Numbered from the stretch's first letter, positions 1-5,007 are shown. The stretch is 5,007 nucleotides of DNA from Oscillospiraceae bacterium (GCA_017539885.1 JAFYCC010000055.1:1-5007), one strand, 5' to 3'. The notes: generated by a model from the letters alone, not told the origin. A program made the numbers and translations.

Positions 1-828
1 CTGGCCTACAACGTCAACCGCTGGTTTGAGAAGGAGCCGGAGCAGCGCATGGTCCGCACCATCGACGGCCGGGCCCGCGCGTTTCTGAGCAACCGCTACC
101 GGCGCATCGACAACCTCGACATCGCCAAGGTCACGCTCCCCATCATTGCGGAGATGCCCGAGGCGCGGTATGAAAGCTGCCAGCTCACGGACAACTACAT
201 GTACATCAAGGTGGTCAATCCCAAGCTGACCGCCGAGGTCGTACCGGGTGATGTGGTCCAGGCCGGCATTGTGATCTCCAACAGCGAGACGGGACGCGGC
301 GCCGTGTATGTGCGGCCAATGATCTTCCGCCTCGTCTGCCGCAACGGCATGACGGTCAGTGAGATCGGCACCCGCCGCAATCACATTGGCCGCATCTCCG
401 AGACGGACGAAAACTTCCTGCTCTACTCCAAAGAGACCCTGAAGGCGGACGACGAAGCGTTTGTCCGCAAGATCCAGGACTCCGTGAGAGCTGCGGTGCA
501 GGAAGCCAAATTCGCCGCAGTCGTGGAGAAGCTGAAGCAGTGCAAGGAGATCAAGCTGGATACCGGAAACATCCAGAACATTGTGAAGATGACCGGCTCC
601 GCGCTCGGCTACACCGATCCGGAGGGCGAAGGCATCTTCCAGCGACTGATCGAGGAGGCCGATTACACTCTGTACGGCCTTGCGAATGCCGTCACGCGCT
701 ACAGTCAGGACGTCGAGGACTACGACCGGGCCTCCAAGCTGGAGGAGATCGGCTATACCGTCCTCACCATGTCCCCGGAGCTGTTCCGTGCGGTCAATTC
801 CGTACAGCGTATCCAGGCTGCCGCCTGA
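1..828 (+). CDS. DUF932 family phage/plasmid-like protein (5' end outside window)
   Basis: The reading frame is open from the first base of the window to the TGA at 826-828, giving 275 residues, so the gene begins upstream; the Met codon at 49 is internal. The segment around visible residues 25-45 (FLSNRYRRIDNLDI) and the stretch around 100-120 (GIVISNSETGRGAVYVRP followed by a Phe-Arg-Leu-Val-Cys-Arg-Asn-Gly-Met core) match what I know of the DUF932 family, also described as phage/plasmid-like protein TIGR03299. These proteins are common on phages, plasmids and integrative elements, often near recombination or replication genes; their biochemical role is not established. No signal peptide or membrane segment is visible in this part, so it is probably cytoplasmic. 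The gene after it starts 53 bases downstream with its own strong ribosome binding site. Codons are strongly G/C-ending. The family call is by recognition of residues, not by a search. Confidence 0.82.
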   Translation: MAYNVNRWFEKEPEQRMVRTIDGRARAFLSNRYRRIDNLDIAKVTLPIIAEMPEARYESCQLTDNYMYIKVVNPKLTAEVVPGDVVQAGIVISNSETGRGAVYVRPMIFRLVCRNGMTVSEIGTRRNHIGRISETDENFLLYSKETLKADDEAFVRKIQDSVRAAVQEAKFAAVVEKLKQCKEIKLDTGNIQNIVKMTGSALGYTDPEGEGIFQRLIEEADYTLYGLANAVTRYSQDVEDYDRASKLEEIGYTVLTMSPELFRAVNSVQRIQAAA

Positions 829-869
829 GATATTTCACATAGAACGTGACCTAACAAATCTATTTTTAT

Positions 870-878
870 GGAGGAAAG
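870..878 (+). promoter_or_regulatory. Strong ribosome binding site of the Cys-cluster gene at 882
   Basis: GGAGGAAAG sits a few bases before the ATG at 882 and fixes that start. It lies in a 53-base AT-rich gap (829-881) after the DUF932 stop codon. A small inverted repeat (TCAC at 835-838, GTGA at 846-849, 7-base loop) is in the same gap, but it is too short to call an operator. No convincing -35/-10 pair with normal spacing was found there. Confidence 0.75.
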
Positions 879-881
879 ATT

Positions 882-1721
882 ATGAGCGCACAGAATAACA
901 ATGCCCTGACGACCCAGAACACCGAGGCCTTCATTCTGCCGGATATGGTCGGCGGCGAGTTTGCCCAGTCCGATCTGGCCGAGGATATGGACGGCCTTGC
1001 CGTTCAGTTCCAGCGTGTCAAGATACCCGGCGGCGGCGTGCTGCAGTTCGAGGTTCCGGGCGACGATCCGGAAAACCCGGATTACACCAAGTACCTGACC
1101 GGCATCATTCTGTTCAACCACGCCACCAACGCCTACTGGCCCGAGGGCAGCGAGTACAGCGACGACACTCCGCCGCTGTGCCAGTCCGCCAACGGCAAGT
1201 GCGGCTACGGTGAGCCCGGCGGCGTCTGCGCTTCCTGCCGGCTCAACCAGTTCGGCTCTGCGGAGAATGGCAAGGGCAAGGCGTGCAAGAACATGCGCGC
1301 CGTCTACCTGCTCCGCAGCGGCGATGTGATGCCTATTATCCTGATGCTGCCGCCCACGAGCATCAAGCCCTTCCGCCTGTTCGTCAACAGCTCCTTCACC
1401 CTCCGCAAGCGCGCCACCTACGGCAGCGTTGTGCAGATTGGGCTGAAGAAGGAGGAGAGCGGCGGTTTCACCTACAGCGTGGCCACCTTCAAGAAGCTCT
1501 ACGACTTCACCGGCGACGAGCTGCAGCGTGTCGCTGCCTATGCGGCGGCGTTCCGAGAGCAGGCGAAGGCGTCTGTCGTCGAGCGTGCCGAGCTGAACAA
1601 AGCCGCGGCCGAGAACAACATCGAAATCACGCAGCCGCTGCCGCAGCTCTCGGACAATGAGGGCCACTTCGACATCGTCGGCAGCGTGATCGACGGTGAC
1701 AGGGTACCGCTCCCGGCGTGA
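882..1721 (+). CDS. Phage-type Cys-cluster protein, candidate single-stranded DNA-binding or replication accessory protein
   Basis: The protein has 279 residues and an ATG start supported by GGAGGAAAG. Residues about 40-85 look beta-rich (VQFQRVKIPGGGVLQFEV, then YLTGIILFNHATNAYWPEG). Cysteines follow at 100, 107, 116, 119 and 135, with a C-x2-C pair at 116/119 and the signature NQFGSAENGKGKACKNMR around 122-139. A hydrophobic beta-like run with LPPTSIKPFR comes at 156-165. I associate this PPxC / NQFGS / GKGKACK / LPPTS pattern with phage and mobile-element proteins that have been likened to single-stranded DNA-binding proteins carrying a zinc site inside an OB-like core, as in T4 gp32. That link is from memory and uncertain. 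The tail (about 212-245) is Ala/Glu/Arg-rich and probably helical; the end is acidic in places but is not a classical SSB tip. The position next to a DUF932 gene fits a DNA-metabolism role. The last 26 bases overlap the next gene if that gene uses its earliest start. Other possibility: a structural or recombination accessory protein. Confidence 0.6.
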   Translation: MSAQNNNALTTQNTEAFILPDMVGGEFAQSDLAEDMDGLAVQFQRVKIPGGGVLQFEVPGDDPENPDYTKYLTGIILFNHATNAYWPEGSEYSDDTPPLCQSANGKCGYGEPGGVCASCRLNQFGSAENGKGKACKNMRAVYLLRSGDVMPIILMLPPTSIKPFRLFVNSSFTLRKRATYGSVVQIGLKKEESGGFTYSVATFKKLYDFTGDELQRVAAYAAAFREQAKASVVERAELNKAAAENNIEITQPLPQLSDNEGHFDIVGSVIDGDRVPLPA

Positions 1722-2268
1722 TGTGACCACCGAGGCAGTTTCCGAGCTGCTGCCTGACAGTATACCGTCAGGGCAGTTAGTCATGACCGATGAGGAACGA
1801 CAGTACGCCACAGATCATCACAGTCTGATTCTGTCGTTTCTCCGCAGCGGGCATCTGGCACAGAGCGAATACTATGACATTGCGGCATGGGGGTTTCTCC
1901 GAGCCGTCTTGCGGTATTTCCGCACGGAACCGCTGCAAAAATACCCGTTTTCCAGTCTGGCATGGGAGTCCATGCGCCATAGCATATCCGTGTTTCGACG
2001 TGCTGAATCGCGCCGGCTGGAAACAGAGCAGAGGTACATGGAATCGGAACTGCCGAATCAGGAAGATCTCTTCTCCGAGCTGGAGGCCAAGCTGCTTTTG
2101 CAGGATTTGGTCTCCGGCTTCGGAGCGCGGCAGTATGAGCTTGCATCGATGCGTCTTCAAGGCTATTCCCTCGCGGAGATTGCCAAGGCGCAGGGGATGT
2201 CGGTTGACCGTGTATCGAAGCTTCTGCGGGTCATGTACCGTGCCTATCTGAGACTATATAGAGAATAA
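1696..2268 (+). CDS. Small sigma-70-like (ECF-like) transcription factor
   Basis: The protein has up to 190 residues from a GTG start. Residues 58-103 (SEYYDIAAWGFLRAVLRYF, then FSSLAWESMRHSI and a basic run FRRAESRR) resemble sigma region 2: the acidic/aromatic helix that contacts core polymerase, followed by the -10 recognition helix. Residues about 131-187 (LQDLVSGFGARQYELASMR, then GYSLAEIAKAQGMSVDRVSK) form a region-4-like helix-turn-helix. The length suits an ECF-type factor with two domains and a short acidic linker (116-130). The start is not settled. GTG at 1696 overlaps the previous gene by 26 bases. GTG at 1723 (residue 10) lies just after the previous stop and would suit translational coupling. 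ATG at 1783 (residue 30) has a weak AGGG upstream. None has a good ribosome binding site. It could recognise promoters of the element or be a degenerate sigma-like DNA-binding protein. Third codon positions are visibly less GC-rich than in the two genes before it. Confidence 0.72.
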   Translation: MTGYRSRRDVTTEAVSELLPDSIPSGQLVMTDEERQYATDHHSLILSFLRSGHLAQSEYYDIAAWGFLRAVLRYFRTEPLQKYPFSSLAWESMRHSISVFRRAESRRLETEQRYMESELPNQEDLFSELEAKLLLQDLVSGFGARQYELASMRLQGYSLAEIAKAQGMSVDRVSKLLRVMYRAYLRLYRE

Positions 2269-2282
2269 CGGAGGGCAACACA

Positions 2283-2516
2283 ATGGATAAGCAATCGAAG
2301 GTCATGCAGGGCTTTCTGATCGGTCAGCTTACCGTTGGGCGCAAAGCGCTCATCTTTTCGCAGGGGCATATCCTTCGGACATGCCCTGTTGTGAAGGTGC
2401 TGGACGTAAGCGATGAAGAGACCAGCTTTGAGACGGTGAACACCCGCTACACGTTGTTGGGTACGCCGTTCCCTGATGCGGACAGCGATGCGCTGGCGAC
2501 TGGGATGGCGGCATAA
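2283..2516 (+). CDS. Small protein of unknown function (77 residues)
   Basis: I do not recognise this protein. The ATG is preceded by GGAGGG at 2270-2275 with normal spacing, and the gene begins 14 bases after the stop of the sigma-like gene, so it is probably on the same transcript. Residues about 9-62 alternate hydrophobic and polar positions (QGFLIGQLTVGRKALIFSQG, then VVKVLDVSDEETSFETVNTR), which suggests a compact beta-rich fold. The end is flexible, acidic and Ala-rich. It has a single cysteine (residue 34), no signal peptide and no membrane segment. It is the last gene before the hairpin at 2536-2580. Support for coding comes from the ribosome binding site and the fit between its neighbours; no family evidence is available. 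Confidence 0.68.
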   Translation: MDKQSKVMQGFLIGQLTVGRKALIFSQGHILRTCPVVKVLDVSDEETSFETVNTRYTLLGTPFPDADSDALATGMAA

Positions 2517-2535
2517 CCGTCCAGAGGAAAAACGC

Positions 2536-2580
2536 AAGCACACGGCGTCGATGAAACAAGATCGGCGCCGCTGTGCTTTT
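2536..2580 (+). terminator. Strong intergenic hairpin with short T run: candidate terminator or attenuator
   Basis: The arm at 2536-2552 pairs with 2561-2578 through 17 base pairs, including one U-G wobble (2548/2565) and one bulged C (2571), around an 8-base loop (2553-2560). The outer half is AAGCACA/TGTGCTT, followed by the GC-rich CGGCG/CGCCG. The 3' arm runs into TTTT at 2577-2580, two of which are outside the stem, so the U-tract is short for an efficient intrinsic terminator. It occupies most of the 83-base gap between the 77-residue gene and the YkgJ-type gene. Only 19 bases separate it from the next ATG, and those hold the ribosome binding site. A promoter therefore cannot fit between them, which makes partial termination, attenuation or RNA processing/stability more likely than a clean operon end. 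Confidence 0.6.
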
Positions 2581-2599
2581 GAACTCGTGAGGAAACGAA

Positions 2600-3295
2600 A
2601 TGAACGAAGCAAATCTGATGGAGGAAGATTTTCAGATGCGGATGGTCGGCAGCGGCGAACGAATCTCGTTCCGCTGTCGACGCTGTGCGGAATGCTGTCG
2701 CAATGTCGAGGACGCGGTCATGATCGAGCCCCAGGACATCTATTACCTTGCCCGCTGCCTCCGGGCGCGCGGCGAAGTGGTTGACGGCTTGGAAACACTG
2801 CTGGATCAGTACGCGCATCCGGTGTTCATTACGGACGGCTATCCCGGCTTTATGCTCAGCACCGTGGGCGCGGATCAAGCATGCGTCTTTCTGAAGGACG
2901 GAAAATGCAGCGTTTACAGCGCCCGCCCGCGTGTCTGCCGGCTCTATCCCTTCGGCATAGCGCCGGGTGATTCCGGGCAGGAGTTCAGATACTATCTCTG
3001 CACAGACAAGCTCCGGCATTTCGGCTGCGGCAGTGTAGTCGCCGGGGATTGGATCTCTGCGAATATCTCAAAGGAGACGCTGGAGTATCTGAAAAATGAG
3101 TACGCCATTCTGCCCGAAATCGGAAGGATGGTCAGAGAGCTGGACGAAGCGCAGTTCAAGGCGCTCCTGTTCCGCTTCCTGTTCTTCCGCTACTTCAACT
3201 ATGACCTGGACAAGCCCTTTCTGCCGCAGTATCGAAAGAACTGCGCGGAGCTGAAAGCACTGCTGTCCGGGGAAAGGAGCAACCATGTTCGATAA
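2600..3295 (+). CDS. YkgJ-family cysteine cluster protein (CxxCxxCC)
   Basis: The protein has 231 residues. The ATG at 2600 is chosen because TGAGGA at 2588-2593 is well spaced; Met7 (2618) is a weaker alternative. The hallmark is C26-x2-C29-x2-C32-C33, followed by a second cluster C95-x7-C103-x9-C113 ending in CRLYPF, the arrangement of the YkgJ/CxxCxxCC family (Pfam PF03692). These cysteines are thought to bind zinc or an iron-sulfur centre; the biochemical role of the family is not firmly known. Further cysteines are at 53, 134 and 143. The C-terminal part (about 155-225) is helical and aromatic/charged (for example FKALLFRFLFFRYFNYDLDK) and looks like an extension on the core. There is no signal peptide. 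The last 11 bases overlap the next gene, implying translational coupling. The hairpin just upstream may control its expression. The family call is confident; any role in an element is inference. Confidence 0.85.
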   Translation: MNEANLMEEDFQMRMVGSGERISFRCRRCAECCRNVEDAVMIEPQDIYYLARCLRARGEVVDGLETLLDQYAHPVFITDGYPGFMLSTVGADQACVFLKDGKCSVYSARPRVCRLYPFGIAPGDSGQEFRYYLCTDKLRHFGCGSVVAGDWISANISKETLEYLKNEYAILPEIGRMVRELDEAQFKALLFRFLFFRYFNYDLDKPFLPQYRKNCAELKALLSGERSNHVR

Positions 3296-3488
3296 AGACA
3301 AGAAGCGCGCATTTACTGACGCGACGGTCCAGGATCTGATTGATGTTCTTGAAGCTCTGCCGCCGAAAGCAAAGATCCTTTGCAACGGCGACGAATGGTT
3401 TTGGGTGCATGTTGCATCCGACCTCTCCGAAGTGAACATCGACAGCTCGGAGCTGGATTACGCCTACGACGACGATGAGGAGACCTGA
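3285..3488 (+). CDS. Small acidic protein of unknown function (67 residues)
   Basis: AAAGGAG at 3273-3279 lies 5 bases before the ATG, and the start overlaps the end of the YkgJ-type gene by 11 bases. The middle (TVQDLIDVLEALPPKAKILC, about residues 14-33) resembles the common phage/element motif of a short helix followed by a PPxA/D turn and a beta strand, seen in many small proteins of unknown function. Residues 34-44 (NGDEWFWVHVA) would continue as a strand. The tail from about 49 is very acidic and ends in a run of Asp/Glu. This could be a small protein-binding or nucleic-acid-mimic protein, but there is no direct evidence. It ends 3 bases before the next start, so it belongs to the same transcript. 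Confidence 0.75.
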   Translation: MFDKDKKRAFTDATVQDLIDVLEALPPKAKILCNGDEWFWVHVASDLSEVNIDSSELDYAYDDDEET

Positions 3489-3491
3489 CGC

Positions 3492-4205
3492 ATGGATATC
3501 AAAGACAGAATCGCCAAGCTGTTGGCGCTGGCCGGAAACAATCCCAGCGAGAGCGAGGCCCAGGCCGCGCTTTTGAAGGCGCGTGAGCTGATGGCGGAGC
3601 ACAAGCTGCGCCCGGAGGAAGTCCAAAAGGGCGAGAATATCAAGGTGATCCGGGAATGCATCGGGCTGACCTGCACCAAGATGACGGACGCATGGCTTCC
3701 GCCGCTGTGCAGCACGATTGCAAAGCACTATTGCTGCATCGCGTTTCGGCGTCATGAGGCGCGTGCCAAGCATGTCACGATGTATCTCGTCGGGCTGGAG
3801 GAGGACTTTGCGCTGTGCAAACGGATCATTCTCTATGCCTACAGTTGCGTTAAGGATCGCTGTGATGCGCTCCGCAGGGAAAAGAAGCGGCAGGGCTGGG
3901 ACGCCCGATCGATCCGTGAGGTCTGCAACGCCTATGGCGTCGGGTTCCAGTCCGGCTTGAAAGCCGCATACGACGAGCAGGACGCCGAACACCAGGAATG
4001 GGGTCTGGTTCTCGCCATTCCCCAGCCGGTCAAGGCCGCCACGTCAGACCTCGGCAAGCCGAGCACCTATGTGAAGATCCCCGTAAACGACTGGCGAAGC
4101 AACTATGCGGCGCAGGGCTACTACGAGGGCAGGAAGTTTGATCCCAGCACGGAGCTGGATCAGCATCAGCATGCGGGTCTGGCATTAAGTGGAGGCAATG
4201 CATGA
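3492..4205 (+). CDS. DUF2786 domain protein
   Basis: The protein has 237 residues with an ATG at 3492 and GAGGAG at 3477-3482 inside the end of the previous gene. Residues 2-44 (IKDRIAKLLALA, then SEAQAALLKARELMAEHKL) match the DUF2786 domain (Pfam PF10979), a short helical region with the recognisable LLALA...EAQAAL.KARELMAEH pattern. The remaining part has features I associate with DUF2786 proteins of phages and actinobacterial/clostridial elements: a central Cys/His-bearing segment (C61, C73, H79, C81, C82), a long basic helix (about 104-135), then YGVGFQSGLKAAY (148-160) and a GYYEGRKF motif (209-216). Function is unknown; a nucleic-acid or protein-binding role is only a guess. The stop overlaps the next start as ATGA (4202-4205), so the two are translationally coupled. 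Confidence 0.83.
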   Translation: MDIKDRIAKLLALAGNNPSESEAQAALLKARELMAEHKLRPEEVQKGENIKVIRECIGLTCTKMTDAWLPPLCSTIAKHYCCIAFRRHEARAKHVTMYLVGLEEDFALCKRIILYAYSCVKDRCDALRREKKRQGWDARSIREVCNAYGVGFQSGLKAAYDEQDAEHQEWGLVLAIPQPVKAATSDLGKPSTYVKIPVNDWRSNYAAQGYYEGRKFDPSTELDQHQHAGLALSGGNA

Positions 4206-4369
4206 GCTATATCGGAGGCGGCCCCTACTATGCCGAGCCCTGCCCGCTCTGCGGTCAGACGCTCTGGAACGGGCGCTGTGAAAACCGGGATTGCTTCTAT
4301 CATTGGCATCCGAAGCAGGACGACGGTGAAGAAGACGATCCTGAAGACAGCAAAGGAGACAACGAATGA
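4202..4369 (+). CDS. 55-residue zinc-ribbon-like microprotein with acidic tail
   Basis: This short gene starts with ATG at 4202 and ends with TGA at 4367-4369. GGAGG at 4191-4195 is spaced 6 bases from the start. Its start overlaps the DUF2786 stop as ATGA, and its own stop overlaps the next start as ATGA, a strong sign that it is real. Residues 13-31 contain C14-x2-C17-x8-C26-x4-C31 (PCPLCGQTLWNGRCENRDC), a compact zinc-ribbon-like pattern, followed by FYHWH, whose histidines (34 and 36) might add ligands. Residues 39-55 are almost entirely Asp/Glu/Lys/Ser and probably disordered. Similar small ribbons are frequent in phages and conjugative elements as possible adaptors, but I do not recognise a specific family. 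The zinc binding is inferred from cysteine spacing only. Confidence 0.8.
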   Translation: MSYIGGGPYYAEPCPLCGQTLWNGRCENRDCFYHWHPKQDDGEEDDPEDSKGDNE

Positions 4370-4896
4370 GGATCAATCTCCCTGTCTGCTCCGACTGCGC
4401 GGATTACTATTACTGTACGGAACCAACGAAAACCGTGCTTCACGGGAAAATGCTGACGCCCGGCTGCCGCTACTGCATGGGCATGAAACGACCGAGGCAG
4501 TTCAAAAGCCGGGCTGCGATCATCCGGGTACCGGATTGGTGCCCCAGGCGCAAAACGCCCTGCGAACTGCGCATCTATGATTTCAGAAGCACGAATGAGC
4601 GTCTCATGCACCTGTTCGTTGTATCCGAGGTCAGCCGTGACGCCGGCCCGGAGGCTCGCCGTTATGCTCTGGCCTATGATAGCCATACGGAGCTGACGCC
4701 GCGGGAGTTCTGGCTTGCCTGCAATGACTGTTCCAACGGGAATGCGCTTGACCACGATGTACCTTTGTACGCCGTCGTGGAGATCGACGACGGGCTGAAG
4801 CCGTACTGCTTCTATCGTGTGGAAAGCGGTTTCTGTCCTGCGCCGTACTTCAACACCGTGACGGCAAGAAACAACACGATGGAGGAGGATGCTTGA
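4366..4896 (+). CDS. Cys-rich probable metal-binding protein of unknown function
   Basis: The protein has 176 residues. AAAGGAG at 4352-4358 stands 7 bases before the ATG, and the start overlaps the microprotein's stop as ATGA. The N-terminal third is a cysteine cluster: C8-x2-C11-x5-C17, C34-x2-C37, then C59 and C66 in DWCPRRKTPCELRIYDF. The pattern suggests one or two zinc sites. The residues from about 75 on (NERLMHLFVVSEVSRDAGPE and onward) form a different region with further cysteines at 119, 122, 148 and 157, including a C-x2-C pair (CNDC). I have an impression of related Cys-rich proteins with a WCPxxxxPCELRIYxF motif in mobile regions of gut Clostridia, but cannot name a family. No signal peptide or membrane segment is visible. 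A DNA- or RNA-binding adaptor role is possible but unproven. Confidence 0.78.
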   Translation: MRINLPVCSDCADYYYCTEPTKTVLHGKMLTPGCRYCMGMKRPRQFKSRAAIIRVPDWCPRRKTPCELRIYDFRSTNERLMHLFVVSEVSRDAGPEARRYALAYDSHTELTPREFWLACNDCSNGNALDHDVPLYAVVEIDDGLKPYCFYRVESGFCPAPYFNTVTARNNTMEEDA

Positions 4897-4905
4897 ATGG
4901 AATGA
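4881..4905 (+). promoter_or_regulatory. Ribosome binding site with a two-codon minigene before the last gene
   Basis: GGAGGAGG at 4881-4888 is one of the strongest ribosome binding sites in the window. The best-spaced ATG after it (4897) gives only ATG-GAA-TGA. Its stop at 4903-4905 overlaps the ATG at 4902, which starts the next gene at a rather long spacing of 13 bases. The layout would suit initiation at the minigene and re-initiation at 4902, or simply a tolerated long spacing. An ATG at 4889 opens a third frame that also stays open to the window edge, but it sits too close to the ribosome binding site. Confidence 0.4.
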
Positions 4906-5007
4906 AGAAAAGCTGCGATACCTGTATGTTTTCCTGTTACCGAAAGGACACGTCGAAGCATCCGAATATCGGTCTGCTCCGGCAGCACTGTACCAGCGAG
5001 AAGTATA
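4902..5007 (+). CDS. Small Cys-rich protein, 3' end outside window
   Basis: Only the first 35 residues are visible; the frame runs open to the window edge. The sequence starts MKKSCDTCMFSCYRKD, with C5-x2-C8-x3-C12 and another cysteine at 30 (QHCTSEKY), which looks like the beginning of a further zinc- or metal-binding small protein and fits the Cys-rich genes before it. The start at 4902 is preferred because this frame gives a sensible Cys motif; the competing frame from 4889 gives no recognisable pattern. The ribosome binding site GGAGGAGG is 13 bases upstream, longer than usual. Family and function are unknown, and too little is visible to judge its full size. Confidence 0.6.
   Translation, partial: MKKSCDTCMFSCYRKDTSKHPNIGLLRQHCTSEKY

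Noticed and set aside
834..866. Possible promoter in the AT-rich gap before the gene at 882
   Set aside because: A TTCACA box and several AT-rich hexamers are present, but no pair has a spacing near 17 bases; the short inverted repeat there is only 4 base pairs.
753..1811. A 352-codon open frame on the minus strand
   Set aside because: It lies antisense to the Cys-cluster gene, where strongly G/C-ending codons remove stops on the opposite strand. The translation is a low-complexity Val/Leu/Ala/Arg-rich sequence with no recognisable domain, and the + strand gene has a strong ribosome binding site and motifs.
2476..2784. A 102-codon + strand frame running through the hairpin into the YkgJ-type gene
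   Set aside because: It has no ribosome binding site, overlaps two better-supported genes, and its product is a basic, low-quality sequence without motifs.
2447..3019. A 190-codon open frame on the minus strand over the hairpin and YkgJ-type gene
   Set aside because: It covers the CxxCxxCC coding region antisense and crosses the intergenic hairpin; no motif supports it.
3195..3992. A 265-codon open frame on the minus strand
   Set aside because: It is antisense to the 67-residue and DUF2786 genes and spans their boundary. The + strand reading has recognisable family residues and ribosome binding sites; this one does not.
4230..4580. A 116-codon + strand frame across the microprotein and the Cys-rich gene
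   Set aside because: It overlaps two genes that have ribosome binding sites and ATGA coupling, and it has no good start signal.
4889..5007. Alternative last gene starting with ATG at 4889
   Set aside because: The start is only 0-3 bases from the ribosome binding site and the product lacks the Cys pattern seen in the frame from 4902; it cannot be fully excluded because both frames stay open to the edge.

Overview
The window is a tightly packed, single-strand gene cassette. All genes I can support lie on the + strand, with strong GGAGG-type ribosome binding sites and intergenic gaps of 83 bases or less. The composition is GC-rich, but the spacing and Shine-Dalgarno style look like a Firmicute. 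The gene content (DUF932, a Cys-rich phage-type protein, a sigma-like regulator, DUF2786, many small Cys-rich proteins) suggests an integrated element, plasmid or phage-like region of a GC-rich gut Clostridia (Oscillospiraceae or Lachnospiraceae type). This host assignment is inference from style and gene content; no marker gene is present. No integrase, relaxase, capsid gene, tRNA, rRNA, CRISPR array or insertion sequence is visible, so the type of element cannot be decided.

Layout. Bases 1-828 hold the 3' part of a DUF932 (phage/plasmid-like) gene. Bases 882-1721 encode a protein with a Cys cluster and the look of a phage single-stranded DNA-binding or replication accessory protein. Overlapping its end is a small sigma-70-like protein (1696-2268), followed by a 77-residue protein of unknown function (2283-2516). 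An 83-base gap (2517-2599) carries a strong hairpin ending in a short T run, directly in front of the ribosome binding site of a YkgJ-type Cys-cluster protein (2600-3295). Next come an acidic 67-residue protein (3285-3488), a DUF2786 protein (3492-4205), a 55-residue zinc-ribbon-like microprotein (4202-4369), a Cys-rich 176-residue protein (4366-4896) and the start of another small Cys-rich protein (4902 to the edge).

How they may work together. The first two genes look like the DNA-handling part of a mobile element, and the sigma-like protein is a candidate regulator of the cassette. From 2600 on, most genes are joined by overlaps of 4-11 bases or a 3-base gap, which implies one translationally coupled transcript. 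A recurring theme is probable metal binding: five of the ten proteins have clustered cysteines (882, 2600, 4202, 4366 and 4902). The third-position GC bias appears stronger in the first two genes than in those after about 1725, hinting at different expression levels or origins for the two halves.
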